A DNA stretch of 64,000 nt from an uncultured Clostridia bacterium (GCA_934169745.1 CAKPOE010000004.1:62001-126000), one strand, 5' to 3'. Shown: positions 1 through 9,349, numbered from the stretch's first letter. Made by a program: numbers and translations. The notes: generated by a model not told the origin, from the letters alone.

Positions 1-959
1 AATTCGTAAGAATCAATTTCTTCGCCATCAATAGTTAGTATAAAATAATTGTATTTGCTTAATTTATAATTAGTTCCATCTATTTCATAGTTGTCCAAAT
101 CAAAATCTAGCAATTTTTCTTTTCCTTGTATTTTTACTATACATTCATCAACATCTTCAATTGTTAAAAACGATGCATCAACGTCACTTAAAGCCATTTC
201 TTTTCTTATCTTCATTTGCTTTGTAGATGTAAACTGATAAATTACAAAAGAATTAATTTTAGGAGTTTGAGATTCCTTATACAATTTGAATTCTCCATCA
301 TCAGTTACTACAAAAGTTTCTCCTCTTCTCTCAATTATTTCTTTTACAATACCAACATACGCTGTTTTTGTATCAACTTCTTCGTTATTATTATCTTCGG
401 TTTTTATATTTAATGCATTCCATAAAATCAATGCAACATTATCTCTTCTGGCAGAATTTGTTGCAACCAAATCATTTGTGTAATAACCATCAAACAAATT
501 AAGTTTTTCCGCTGCTTTCATATAATTCATTGGCCAAGACAAACTACTATCCAACTTTGTTTGACTTGCTAATGCTCTTATAATAAGTGTAACAACTTCA
601 CCATAAGTAATTTTTTCTTCTGGTCTAAATGTATTATCTTCATATCCCTCAACAAAATTATTCTTAACAGCAATATTTATAAATTCTTTTGCCCAATGAT
701 CAGCAGCGACATCAGAAAACGTATTCTCTTTGCTTTCTTTTGCGTTTGTCGCAGTAACAATCATTTTAACGAACTCTGCTCTTGTGATGGGATTAGCTGG
801 AGCAAAAGTACCATCATCATACCCATTTAAAACACCCTTTTTCACTAGTCCTTCTATTGCTGTTTTGTACATCTCATTTTTAGGCATATCAGAAAAAGTT
901 GCAAATGAAACTGTACAAATGCTTAAGATCAAAGTTAATACTACAAGAAATTTTTTCAT
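1..959 (-). CDS. SLH-domain surface protein, N-terminal part (runs off window)
   Basis: The reading frame opens at an ATG at 959 after GGGGAGGA and stays open to base 1, so about 319 codons are visible and the C-terminus is missing. The protein starts with a signal peptide (MKKFLVVLTLIL) followed by S-layer homology repeats: 'GVLNGYDDGTFAP' with 'ITRAEFVKM', then a second repeat with 'DHWAKEFINIAV' and 'GYEDNTFRPEEKITYGE'. SLH repeats bind pyruvylated secondary wall polymer and hold proteins on the outside of the cell wall. The layout closely parallels the next gene (1070-3643), so the two look like tandem paralogues. It has its own promoter at 988-1016. The function beyond wall anchoring is unknown. 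Confidence 0.85.
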   Translation of the reverse strand, partial: MKKFLVVLTLILSICTVSFATFSDMPKNEMYKTAIEGLVKKGVLNGYDDGTFAPANPITRAEFVKMIVTATNAKESKENTFSDVAADHWAKEFINIAVKNNFVEGYEDNTFRPEEKITYGEVVTLIIRALASQTKLDSSLSWPMNYMKAAEKLNLFDGYYTNDLVATNSARRDNVALILWNALNIKTEDNNNEEVDTKTAYVGIVKEIIERRGETFVVTDDGEFKLYKESQTPKINSFVIYQFTSTKQMKIRKEMALSDVDASFLTIEDVDECIVKIQGKEKLLDFDLDNYEIDGTNYKLSKYNYFILTIDGEEIDSYE

Positions 960-987
960 AATATCAAATCCTCCCCACTACTTTTTA

Positions 988-1016
988 AGTATATTAGAAT
1001 AGACTTGAAAAGTCAA
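988..1016 (-). promoter_or_regulatory. Sigma-A promoter of the partial SLH gene
   Basis: On the minus strand, TTGACT (1011-1016) and TATACT (988-993) are separated by 17 nt, about 30 nt upstream of the SLH start codon at 959. Confidence 0.75.
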
Positions 1017-1027
1017 ATTTTTGTTGC

Positions 1028-1057
1028 AAAAAAAGACCCGGACTTTCGTCCGAGCCT
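1028..1057 (-). terminator. Rho-independent terminator of the 857-residue SLH gene
   Basis: A GC-rich hairpin (arms GGCTCGGAC and GTCCGGGTC on the minus strand, tight GAAA loop region) is followed by seven T. It lies 13 nt after the stop codon of the gene ending at 1070. Confidence 0.85.
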
Positions 1058-1069
1058 TTTATAAGATGT

Positions 1070-3643
1070 TTAATATTGAGCAACTCCATCAACAAATGTA
1101 ACATCTTTGTCTAATCCTCTAATAATTACAACAACTTTAGAATCAACACCTTCAGCGTTTGGCTTAGATATTGAAATTCTATCGCCTTTCTTGAATGTGA
1201 TACCTTTGATACCTGTTCCAAGAACTTCGCAATCATCTTCAAATTCTACTTTATTATTTCTGTCGATAGAAGCTGTTGTTGTCACAACTGTATGTTTCTT
1301 CAAAGCTTCAACTAAACCTTCTTCAACTGATGTATCAATTGTTCCGTTGTTTCCAATTTGTGTATTATCAACCGTTACAATTTCATCATCAACGTCTGTT
1401 ACTAAAGCTGCTCTGTCGATATCTTTTGCAACATATCTATCTTTAACTTTTGCTTTTCCATCTGTTACTGTGAAAGCTACAAGGTAGTCTACTAGGAATT
1501 CATCTTCGTCATTTGTTAAAAATGCGTCGATATCTTCGTCTTCTACTTCGTATGTTTCACCACTAATTGTAACGTATTGAACACCTTTCTTTTCTGTGAA
1601 TTCTTGAACTAGACCGAAGTTTAATTCTTGAGATTCAGCATCTTCTTCTACGAATACAAATTTAGCTCTTGTTGGTTTTTCTGTTTCATATAATAGGATA
1701 CCTTCTGTAACACCATCTAAAGCTTTTGTTCCTTCAGAAACTGTTACTTTTACGTCTACTACATTGTTATCATCATCTAATACTGGTGTAACTGTTACAA
1801 CAACTGTTGAAGCTGTAACTTTGTAATCATCAATGTAGTTGTTATCATCTATTTCTGTGTTAAATCTATGAGCTGTATACTTGTCATATGTTCCTCTGTC
1901 TTCTAATCGAGACCAAGCTTTGATTTCTTCATCATTGTTCATTTTTGCATGTACAAATAATGCGTTGAAATCTTCTTCTGTTGTGTAGTACCTAAAGTCC
2001 TCGTTGTCTAATCCGTTTACTGCTGCTCTTGAAACGAAACCATATTCGTTGTTTTCGCCATCAACGCCAGCTAGAACTACATGATATTCTCTACCTTTTG
2101 AGCTTGCTGTATACCAAGCACCATCAGATGTTAATACATAGAAGTTTCCTTCTGCTGCTAAGTCTTTAACTTCACCAAAGTACATTTTAACAACTTGACC
2201 AACATAGTTGAATACTAATTCAACATCTTTATCAAGATATTTGTTGTCTTTAGCTTTCTTTCTTAATTCTGTTGAAGAAACTTCTGTATCGTTATCTTCA
2301 CCGTCATAAGCATGGAATAAACCTCCGATTGCTGTGTATCCGTCACCATCAACTTCGATTGAATAACGATCAGCATAATTCTTGTTTGTTGTTACTGTGA
2401 AAGATTTAAATGTTCCATTTTCTCTTTCTCTAGCAACAGCATAGAAGTGTCCATCTAAGTGCTCTAAGTCTTCAACTTTTGTATAAACGTCTCCAACTTT
2501 GATATCAGATCTTTCAGCCCATTCACCATCAATGATTACTAGATCTTCTTCATCGATCTTGTTTTCCATTGTTCTAATCTTTTCAACTTCTGTTGAACTT
2601 GTTGGTAATACAACGATGTTAACTAGTTTCTTACCATCAACTAAAGCAACAACATAATCATTTACTTCAGCTACGTCTTTAACATTACCTTTGTATTCAA
2701 CATCATCAATCTTAAATCTTGTTGTGCTTACAGATGTAACTGTACCTTCAACTAATGTATCAAGATTTGTTAAAGTTAAAAATCTCTCATCTTCTTTGTT
2801 ATAAAGATAAGCAACTTTCATTCCTCTTACTAATCTTAATAAATCGATTCCTTCAACTTCAGCTACTAAATCTGCAGTATCTTGTGCCTTAATTTCTTTT
2901 TTACAAATACCAGCTTTAACTTTTCCTGCATCTACTGATATAGAGAAGAAGTAAGCTTCGTCACAATAATCATAATCTGGGAATTTGATGTTCAACATAC
3001 ATTCTGCTGTTTTACCATATGTCATACCATTTGTTTGGTTTTCTTCTCTAATATCCCACATTTCTGTTCTTAGCATATTCCATAATAGAATAGCTATGTT
3101 TCCTCTTTTAGCACCAGCTTCAGCATCAACGTTCTTCATATCTTTTAATAATTGAAGTTCGTTAGCTTTTGTGATGTAGTTTGTTGGCCATGTTCCTGTT
3201 GTTTCAACAACATTCTTATAACCCAAAGCTCTTAATGCCATTGTTACAGCTTCAGCATATGAAACTTTTTCTTCTGGTAAGAATGTTCCATCTGGATATC
3301 CAACGATAACTTTGCTTTGTGCAGCAACGTTAATATATCCTGAAGCCCAATGATCAGCAGCAACATCTGTAAATTGTGTTGATCCTTTTGCTATTTTAGC
3401 AGCTTGTTCTTGTCCTAAAGCTATTACTAACATTTTTGCTAATTGTGCTCTTGTTACGACATCTTCACCTTTGAAAGTGCCGTCTGGGTTACCATTGATA
3501 ACACCTAATTCTACTAGTGCTTCAACAGCAGCTTGGTAGTATTGTCCATCGATATCGCTTAATGCAACATTAGCAGCGAATGCGAAAGAGAACATACCTA
3601 GTACCATTGAAAGAGCTAGTACTAATGATAAAATTCTTTTCAT
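1070..3643 (-). CDS. Large SLH-domain protein, probable S-layer protein
   Basis: 857 residues with a signal peptide ending near 'FAFAANVAL' and three N-terminal SLH repeats at about residues 27-70, 90-133 and 145-200. Motifs include 'GVINGNPDGTF', 'VVTRAQLAKML', 'DHWASGYINVAAQ' and 'VIVGYPDGTFLP'. The remaining ~650 residues are Asp/Glu/Val/Thr-rich, beta-prone and without a recognised domain, as is usual for self-assembling surface-layer proteins. SLH repeats anchor it to the cell wall. The start ATG follows AGGAGG at 8 nt. Promoter, ~150-nt leader and strong terminator are all visible, which fits a highly expressed monocistronic gene. S-layer identity is inferred from this architecture; it could also be an enzyme carrier of unknown kind. 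Confidence 0.85.
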   Translation of the reverse strand: MKRILSLVLALSMVLGMFSFAFAANVALSDIDGQYYQAAVEALVELGVINGNPDGTFKGEDVVTRAQLAKMLVIALGQEQAAKIAKGSTQFTDVAADHWASGYINVAAQSKVIVGYPDGTFLPEEKVSYAEAVTMALRALGYKNVVETTGTWPTNYITKANELQLLKDMKNVDAEAGAKRGNIAILLWNMLRTEMWDIREENQTNGMTYGKTAECMLNIKFPDYDYCDEAYFFSISVDAGKVKAGICKKEIKAQDTADLVAEVEGIDLLRLVRGMKVAYLYNKEDERFLTLTNLDTLVEGTVTSVSTTRFKIDDVEYKGNVKDVAEVNDYVVALVDGKKLVNIVVLPTSSTEVEKIRTMENKIDEEDLVIIDGEWAERSDIKVGDVYTKVEDLEHLDGHFYAVARERENGTFKSFTVTTNKNYADRYSIEVDGDGYTAIGGLFHAYDGEDNDTEVSSTELRKKAKDNKYLDKDVELVFNYVGQVVKMYFGEVKDLAAEGNFYVLTSDGAWYTASSKGREYHVVLAGVDGENNEYGFVSRAAVNGLDNEDFRYYTTEEDFNALFVHAKMNNDEEIKAWSRLEDRGTYDKYTAHRFNTEIDDNNYIDDYKVTASTVVVTVTPVLDDDNNVVDVKVTVSEGTKALDGVTEGILLYETEKPTRAKFVFVEEDAESQELNFGLVQEFTEKKGVQYVTISGETYEVEDEDIDAFLTNDEDEFLVDYLVAFTVTDGKAKVKDRYVAKDIDRAALVTDVDDEIVTVDNTQIGNNGTIDTSVEEGLVEALKKHTVVTTTASIDRNNKVEFEDDCEVLGTGIKGITFKKGDRISISKPNAEGVDSKVVVIIRGLDKDVTFVDGVAQY

Positions 3644-3793
3644 TAGAAAATCCTCCTTTTATTTTTTGGTTTTCGAAAGGAAATTATTTTGAATGTAGCT
3701 AGATTATCCTTTCCTTTCTTTTCTGCTCTCAAATAATCTAACCTTTGCCTCCGCATGGTTTATGGCACTTGTTACCATTTCCTTACGTCTTGC
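3644..3793 (-). promoter_or_regulatory. Long structured 5' leader of the S-layer-like gene
   Basis: About 150 nt lie between the inferred transcription start (~3793) and the ATG at 3643. Two stems can be seen: TAGATTAT (3733-3740 on minus) with ATAATCTA (3700-3707), 8 bp perfect, and ATGGT/ACCAT (774-778 with 755-759 of the 3,000 block). Long stable leaders are common on S-layer mRNAs and raise mRNA half-life. I do not recognise a riboswitch class here. The region 3644-4011 otherwise holds only two promoters. Confidence 0.45.
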
Positions 3794-3799
3794 AAGCAC

Positions 3800-3827
3800 A
3801 TTATATATGTTTCAAAATTTAAGTCAA
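3800..3827 (-). promoter_or_regulatory. Strong sigma-A promoter of the S-layer-like gene
   Basis: Minus strand TTGACT (3822-3827), 16-nt spacer, then a perfect TATAAT (3800-3805). Transcription would start near 3793. Confidence 0.8.
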
Positions 3828-3906
3828 TCGATTTTATAAAATGTTTACGAATTTTACATTCTTTTTACATTTAGCTTACGGAAATGCAGATTTTGGCAAA
3901 AGCATA

Positions 3907-3935
3907 TTGAAAACACAAAACAATTGTGATATCAT
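3907..3935 (+). promoter_or_regulatory. Promoter of the DUF1934 gene
   Basis: TTGAAA (3907-3912), 17-nt spacer, TATCAT (3930-3935), about 75 nt upstream of the ATG at 4012. Confidence 0.5.
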
Positions 3936-4011
3936 TTCGTCAAACGAAGTACCAATCAGCAACACTTTAGAGTATTTGCTTTTCATAGCATATTTTTACG
4001 TGGAGGTAATA

Positions 4012-4356
4012 ATGAAAATACAAATAAAATCAAAACAAGATTACGGAACGCACATTGATGAAGTCACAGAAGAAATTGAATGTGAGCTAAAAAAGAAGAA
4101 TGAGCTTATAGAACTAAAAAATGATATTCTACATATTATAATAGAAGAAAATAAAATTGTTCAAAATCGATATGGCAACAACATTACGGTCGAATATCAA
4201 AAAGAAAACGAATGCGAGTATATAACAGAGTATGGAATATTCAAAATGAAGACAAAAGGAATAAGTATACAAAAAAGTGAAAAACAAATTATTGCTAAAT
4301 ACGAAATAGAAATTGGTGGACAAAGATATTTAAATGAAATAGAAATTAACTTATGA
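4012..4356 (+). CDS. DUF1934 (YwiB-like) beta-barrel protein
   Basis: 114 residues starting at the ATG at 4012, chosen because GTGGAGG lies 7 nt upstream; the longer frame from 3841 has no ribosome binding site and crosses a promoter. The sequence alternates charged and hydrophobic residues in short beta strands ('KIQIKSKQD', 'KMKTKGISIQ', 'IIAKYEIEIGGQRY'), matching the small calycin-like barrel family DUF1934 typified by Bacillus YwiB. The family has no firmly known function. No signal peptide or membrane segment. It stands alone on the plus strand between minus-strand genes and shares a bidirectional terminator with ddl. Confidence 0.6.
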   Translation: MKIQIKSKQDYGTHIDEVTEEIECELKKKNELIELKNDILHIIIEENKIVQNRYGNNITVEYQKENECEYITEYGIFKMKTKGISIQKSEKQIIAKYEIEIGGQRYLNEIEINL

Positions 4357-4410
4357 AATTCATATCTATGTTTGAATATTCTTGAATCGCCGAAGATAGC
4401 AACCATTACA

Positions 4411-4448
4411 ATATAAAACGGCACCGACAATCGATTTGATTGTCGGTG
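4411..4448. terminator. Bidirectional terminator between DUF1934 and ddl
   Basis: The palindrome CACCGACAATC / GATTGTCGGTG (4422-4448) lies between two converging genes. On the minus strand it is followed by GCCGTTTT. Its core resembles the intergenic repeat family described under findings. Confidence 0.65.
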
Positions 4449-4465
4449 TATTTCAAAACATTCAT

Positions 4466-5647
4466 TTATTTGATTCCCATTTTTGCGCCATGAGTTATAT
4501 TGCCTATTATGTCTGATTTGAAACTGTAATTATTTTTATTCTTTTCTTTCCAAGCTCTTTCTGCTATGTCAACTAATTTATCTATTAGTTCTTTGTAGGA
4601 AACCTTTGAATATTCCCATAAATAGAATGAAAACGAACCTGGTATTGTGTTTATTTCATTTATATACACTTTCTCATCATCTTTATCAATAATATAGTCA
4701 ACTCTTACCACACCTTTTGAATTCAAGCTTTTAAATACTGCTTTTGTCAAATCTTGCACTTCTTTTGTTTGCGTTTCAGGAATATTGGCCGGTATTCTTC
4801 TCTCCATATTTTCCATCCCACTTTGTTTTGTGCCTTTTGAACTCTTACCACCATGCATATACTTATCTTCAAAAGTTAAAAACTCTTCCCAATGAACAGG
4901 CTCTTCACACACAGAAACTTCAACATCATTTCCATAACCTAGTCCAGAGCAATTTATCTCAATTAGATTTTCTACTCCTTTTTCCACTATTACTCTCTCA
5001 TCATAATTTATAGCAACTTCTATTGCATGGATAAGTCCTTCACGGTCTTTTGCTTTTGTTATTCCTATACTTGAACCTAAATTAGAAGGCTTTACAAACA
5101 TTGGGTATGGAATTTTTGATTCGATTTCCACAATTACTCCATCTTTGTTAGCTTCATATTCTCCACGTGTAAAATATGTATATGGAAGTACTGGCAACTT
5201 ATGTGCTTCAAACACTTTTTTCATAAGTATTTTGTCCATTCCAACGCTTGCCCCTAACACTCCTGACGATGTATATGGAATATTTGCAAGCTCTAACAAG
5301 CCTTGCAATGTACCATCTTCTCCATTCATACCATGCATTGCAGGAATTACAACGTCTAAGTCAATAAATGAATTTTTGGCAAATATACCCTTTTCAAAAA
5401 CCATCAACCCTTTTTTAGTCGGTAATATTGCAGCTTTCTTCAATGTTGGTTCTACTTTTTCAAAGTCTTTGTATATGTTTGCATCTAGTAGCTTTTCTCC
5501 TGTATACCATTCCCCATTTGAATGAATGTATATAGGGATTATTTCATACTTGCTCTTGTCTGCATTTTCAATCAATTGCAATCCAGTAACAATAGAAACA
5601 TCATGCTCACATGTTACACCGCCAAAAATAACTCCAATTTTTTTCAT
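4466..5647 (-). CDS. ddl: D-alanine--D-alanine ligase
   Basis: ATP-grasp ligase that joins two D-alanines for the peptidoglycan stem peptide, in the cytoplasm. It shows the N-terminal 'VIFGGVTCEHDVSIVTG' motif, the 'MHGMNGEDGTLQGLLE' segment, ATP-grasp elements 'FVKPSNLGSSIGI' and 'VEKGVENLIEI', and the metal-binding 'YINEINTIPGSFSFYLW'. At 393 residues it is longer than typical Ddl: the omega-loop region after 'FEDKYMHGG' carries extra residues and there is a ~20-residue C-terminal tail. The start ATG follows AGGAGG. It sits 21 nt downstream of the MurF-like gene, whose product would use the dipeptide, so an operon is likely. A D-Ala-D-Ser or D-Lac specificity cannot be excluded from sequence alone. 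Confidence 0.9.
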   Translation of the reverse strand: MKKIGVIFGGVTCEHDVSIVTGLQLIENADKSKYEIIPIYIHSNGEWYTGEKLLDANIYKDFEKVEPTLKKAAILPTKKGLMVFEKGIFAKNSFIDLDVVIPAMHGMNGEDGTLQGLLELANIPYTSSGVLGASVGMDKILMKKVFEAHKLPVLPYTYFTRGEYEANKDGVIVEIESKIPYPMFVKPSNLGSSIGITKAKDREGLIHAIEVAINYDERVIVEKGVENLIEINCSGLGYGNDVEVSVCEEPVHWEEFLTFEDKYMHGGKSSKGTKQSGMENMERRIPANIPETQTKEVQDLTKAVFKSLNSKGVVRVDYIIDKDDEKVYINEINTIPGSFSFYLWEYSKVSYKELIDKLVDIAERAWKEKNKNNYSFKSDIIGNITHGAKMGIK

Positions 5648-5668
5648 GCTAAGACCTCCTAAATTTAA

Positions 5669-7303
5669 TTATTCATTATAATTATCTGGTAAATCATTTT
5701 CAAACAAAACCACATTATTAGGGTTTGCAAGTTTAGTAAGCCTATTTGTTGCTTCCGCTAAACTATTCACAACATAAATATTGTTTTCATCGAATTTCTT
5801 TTCTCTCAACCCTTCCTCGATTGGTTTAGATCTTTTCACCCCAACCAATATTGCAACATCAACAGCATCTGCCATTTGTCTACCAAATTCTTTGTTTAGT
5901 TTGTATTCCTCTGTACCAAGTTCCACCATTCCTGGAGTAATTATTATTTTTCTTCCTTCGAATTTTTTTAACACTTCTAATGCCATCTTACTTCCCACAG
6001 GATTTGAATTGAATGCGTCATCTATTACGACTCCACCATTTGGGCTTGGTAATATTTGAAGTCTATGTGGAACAGGTTCAATTTTCTCAACGCCTCTCAT
6101 AATTTCTTCCTTTGTAAGTCCTAAATGTAATGCTATTGCAATACTACCCATTATATTTTGCACATTGTGTTCTCCCAAAAGCTTTGTTGTGCAAGTGAAT
6201 TTATCATCTTTCGTAACAACTATAAAAGTACTTCCTTTAGCACTTAGCTTTATATCGGTTGCATAAACATCTGCTTTTTCGCCTATACCATAAGAATATT
6301 TCTCATGTTTTTCTTTTTGATAAATTTCTTTGCAATACTTATCATTAATTGGTAAAAAAGCTACACCATCATATGTTAAGCCAACTAATAATTCTGATTT
6401 TGTTTTAACCACATTCTCTATCTTTTTAAATGTTTCCAAATGTTGTGGCCCTATCGAAGTAATAATTCCAATTTGTGGTCTCACAAAGTTGCATATTTCT
6501 TGAATATCATATCTTCTTCTCGCTCCCATTTCTGAAATAAACACTTGATGCTCTGGCTGCAGTTTTTCTCTAATCGTTCTTACATTTCCCATTGTGGTAT
6601 TATAGCTTTCAGGCGTTGCAAGAACATTATATTTTTCACTCAATATAGTTTGCAAGATATATTTTGTACTTGTTTTTCCATAACTTCCTGTGATACCAAT
6701 TCTAATTAAATCATTATATTCTTTCTTTCCAAGTTTTCTTGCAGCACTATTTATATAATGATTATTAATCATTGTTTCTGTTGGATCTGCCAAAAAATTG
6801 GCAATTATTATATTAAACGGAATAGTAAATATTAAGAAACTATATATAAGTAACATACTCATTAAAGAGTCTCCTAAATATTCCGTAAATAATACCCTTA
6901 GAAGTATCACTGTTATAAAGCTAAAGAAATATAATCTTTTAATTCTCGCCGTATACTTTAATGGCTTCTTTGCATTTTTTCTTTCTCGTATGTCTTTTAC
7001 TATTTGTATTACATTTGGAACAAAGAATGCCAAACACAAAATAGCAACACATGTATAAGAGCCCAATAATGAAATTTCAGGAACAAATCTCAAAATACAA
7101 TATACAAGTACCAATGCTAAAGCATATATCAAAAATTGTATTGCTCCATTCTTATAAACTTTTTTTCCATTCTTTATCATCCAATTAAAATACTCACTTG
7201 TATGATAACTTTGAAGTTGCATCATATGAAGTGAATTTGGAACAAGTAACATATATGTAATAAGCATTCCGAAAAGTAAAGTACTACCAACCACTGCATC
7301 CAT
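5669..7303 (-). CDS. murF: MurF-like Mur ligase with N-terminal membrane domain
   Basis: 544 residues. The first ~185 residues hold about five hydrophobic segments and replace the usual soluble N-terminal Mur domain. The rest is a Mur ligase: P-loop 'GITGSYGKTSTK', 'MGNVRTIREKL', 'EMGARRRYDIQEI', 'TSIGPQHLETF', and 'DDAFNSNPVGSKMAL', the last matching the MurF C-terminal DD(S)YNANP motif. MurF adds D-Ala-D-Ala to UDP-MurNAc-tripeptide. Position directly upstream of ddl supports MurF. The start ATG at 7303 follows AGGAGG located in the end of the preceding hydrolase gene. The membrane domain is the odd part. Another Mur-ligase function (amidation or lipid-linked substrate) is possible. Confidence 0.75.
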   Translation of the reverse strand: MDAVVGSTLLFGMLITYMLLVPNSLHMMQLQSYHTSEYFNWMIKNGKKVYKNGAIQFLIYALALVLVYCILRFVPEISLLGSYTCVAILCLAFFVPNVIQIVKDIRERKNAKKPLKYTARIKRLYFFSFITVILLRVLFTEYLGDSLMSMLLIYSFLIFTIPFNIIIANFLADPTETMINNHYINSAARKLGKKEYNDLIRIGITGSYGKTSTKYILQTILSEKYNVLATPESYNTTMGNVRTIREKLQPEHQVFISEMGARRRYDIQEICNFVRPQIGIITSIGPQHLETFKKIENVVKTKSELLVGLTYDGVAFLPINDKYCKEIYQKEKHEKYSYGIGEKADVYATDIKLSAKGSTFIVVTKDDKFTCTTKLLGEHNVQNIMGSIAIALHLGLTKEEIMRGVEKIEPVPHRLQILPSPNGGVVIDDAFNSNPVGSKMALEVLKKFEGRKIIITPGMVELGTEEYKLNKEFGRQMADAVDVAILVGVKRSKPIEEGLREKKFDENNIYVVNSLAEATNRLTKLANPNNVVLFENDLPDNYNE

Positions 7304-7306
7304 TAT

Positions 7307-8077
7307 TTATTCGCCTCCTAAAAAAACATTAACTACATTTAGAAACTGCCCCATGCTATCCAAATACGAAAAGTGTCCTGCACCTTTTAATACAACGAGT
7401 CCACTATCCTTTATTTTCTTCTCCATAATTTTGGCCATATACAGTGGAGTATCTGTGTCAAGCTCTCCCCACATAATAAGCGTAGGGTTTGCTATTTTAG
7501 ACAAATTTTCTGTCAAATCTAAATTTATTACTTTTTTAAAGGTTTCTCTCATCACATCAGATGAAAGTTGATTGTAATCACTTGAACCATTTTTCTCACG
7601 ATATTGTTTCAACTTTTGTTCATACTTATCTTTAGGTAAGAATACTTTTAGTATATTCCTTGCACACTTATATGAATAAATTTTAAAAAACTTTTTTAGT
7701 GTCATTTTGGGCTTTATTCCCGCACTATCTACTAGAACAATTTTATCAAACATATTTTGATACTTTGATGCCAAATAAATAATAACTCTTCCTCCAAATG
7801 AATGGCCTATAACATCGCATTTCTCAACTTGTAATTCTTTTAGCAATGCATTCACAAGTTCTGCATACTCTGGTACTCCCCATGCCTCACGTAATGTGTC
7901 GCTCTTTCCGCCTTGTCCTGGGAAATCGATAACTATTACCTTTCTATTTTTTTGAAAGAAATTATAAATTGGCGACATGGTTTCAACACAGCCCATCCAG
8001 CCATGAAGTACCAAAAGTGGCTTTCCTTCACCAAAAATCTCATACCTAATCTTCAAGTCATTATATTCAAAAAACAT
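7307..8077 (-). CDS. Alpha/beta hydrolase
   Basis: 256 residues from the ATG at 8077, chosen because GGTGGAGG lies 5 nt upstream; the longer frame from 8137 lacks a site. Canonical alpha/beta-hydrolase features are visible: oxyanion 'VLHGWMG', nucleophile elbow 'GHSFGGR', acid 'GELDTDTP' and histidine 'GAGHFSYLD'. No signal peptide, so cytoplasmic. The substrate is unknown. It ends 4 nt before murF and its terminal codons carry the murF ribosome binding site, so the three genes hydrolase-murF-ddl are probably one transcript. That suggests, but does not show, a role linked to cell-wall precursors. Confidence 0.8.
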   Translation of the reverse strand: MFFEYNDLKIRYEIFGEGKPLLVLHGWMGCVETMSPIYNFFQKNRKVIVIDFPGQGGKSDTLREAWGVPEYAELVNALLKELQVEKCDVIGHSFGGRVIIYLASKYQNMFDKIVLVDSAGIKPKMTLKKFFKIYSYKCARNILKVFLPKDKYEQKLKQYREKNGSSDYNQLSSDVMRETFKKVINLDLTENLSKIANPTLIMWGELDTDTPLYMAKIMEKKIKDSGLVVLKGAGHFSYLDSMGQFLNVVNVFLGGE

Positions 8078-8146
8078 AAGTCCTCCACCAATCACATTAT
8101 ATGCATACATTTTATACTTACTACATAAAAATTGCAATACCGCATA

Positions 8147-9322
8147 TTATTCATTCCTTAATGCATCAATTGGATTTAGTTTTGCTGCCTTGTTTGCTGG
8201 AAATAGCCCAAACGTCACACCAATTATAAGCGAGATACTAAATGATGCTATTATCCATGGTATTGAATAAACTGGTTCAATTAAATTTATAGAGCCTATT
8301 ATATATTTTATTATAAATAAACCAAGTAAAATTCCTATAATACCACCAATTCCTGTAAGCATTAAACTTTCTATCAAAAATTGCGACATTATATCTTTTT
8401 TCTTTGCCCCTATGGCTTTTCTTATTCCGATTTCTCTTGTTCGTTCAGAAACAGAAACCAACATTATATTCATTATACCTATACCGCCAACCACTAGTGA
8501 AATAGTTGCCACACTTCCCAAAATCAACATCATTACAGAACTTACATTTCCCATAAGAGTAAGCATCATTTCCTGACTAAAAACAATATAACTATCCTTA
8601 TCTCTGTATATATCGTATAAATAATCTTTTATTTTTTGCGTTGCCAAGTCTACTGTATCACTAGAACTTGCTTCTGCCAAAAACATTGTAACAGAAGTTA
8701 TTTTCAATGCTCTTTGTGCTACTGTTATCGGAATTATTACCATATCATCATTTGTACCGTCTGCCCCATTCATTACCGACTTCGTAACTCCGACTATTAG
8801 AAATTTGTTTCCATTTATCTTTATACTTTTTCCTAAAGCAGATTCACCATCATAAAGTTTGTTTTCCACAGCCGTTCCAACAACCGCAACCTTTTCATTT
8901 GAATCTACATCCTGCAAAGTAATAAATCTTCCTTCTCGCAAGCTCAAACCTTCTACTTCCAAATATCCCTCATCAGCTCCAAGAACTCTTGTACTTTTAG
9001 AATTTGCCCCACTCTTTACAGTAGTTTGTTTTATTATGTACGGAGAGATTTTCGAGATATAATCTGTGCTATTTTCAAGTTCTCTTACACCATCTAGTGT
9101 AAGCGCCTTACTTGCAGAAGTATTTGTTATCATTACCGAAATAGCATTTGAACCCAGATTTTCAATTTGATTTGTCACCGTTTGCATACTTCCCTGTGCA
9201 AAACCAACTGCTGCAATAACGGCAGCAACACCAATTATAACTCCAAGCATTGTAAGTGCAGACCTTGTTTTATTATCCCATATACTTTTCAATGCCATTT
9301 TATATGTAAGTAAAAAGTTCAT
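8147..9322 (-). CDS. MacB-like ABC transporter permease
   Basis: 391 residues from the ATG at 9322, placed 8 nt after GGAGG; the upstream TTG overlaps that site. N-terminal 'ALKSIWDNKTRSALTMLGVIIGVAAVIAAVG' is split here as 'IWDNKTRSALTMLG' and 'VIIGVAAVIAAVG' and is typical of MacB permeases; an extracytoplasmic MacB core domain follows, then three C-terminal FtsX-type membrane segments with 'VSERTREIGIRKAIGAKK'. These permeases export peptides, antibiotics or lipids by mechanotransmission. The partner ATPase and HlyD-type adaptor lie directly upstream, so this is a three-gene exporter operon. Confidence 0.88.
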   Translation of the reverse strand: MNFLLTYKMALKSIWDNKTRSALTMLGVIIGVAAVIAAVGFAQGSMQTVTNQIENLGSNAISVMITNTSASKALTLDGVRELENSTDYISKISPYIIKQTTVKSGANSKSTRVLGADEGYLEVEGLSLREGRFITLQDVDSNEKVAVVGTAVENKLYDGESALGKSIKINGNKFLIVGVTKSVMNGADGTNDDMVIIPITVAQRALKITSVTMFLAEASSSDTVDLATQKIKDYLYDIYRDKDSYIVFSQEMMLTLMGNVSSVMMLILGSVATISLVVGGIGIMNIMLVSVSERTREIGIRKAIGAKKKDIMSQFLIESLMLTGIGGIIGILLGLFIIKYIIGSINLIEPVYSIPWIIASFSISLIIGVTFGLFPANKAAKLNPIDALRNE

Positions 9323-9349
9323 ACTAACAACCTCCAACTTGCTTCTATA

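Noticed and set aside
3661..3793. Leader of the S-layer-like gene as a GEMM (c-di-GMP-I) or preQ1 riboswitch
   Set aside because: Short matches (GGCAAAGG; TCTAGCTACA) occur, but the surrounding conserved helices and loop-receptor elements of those classes are not present.
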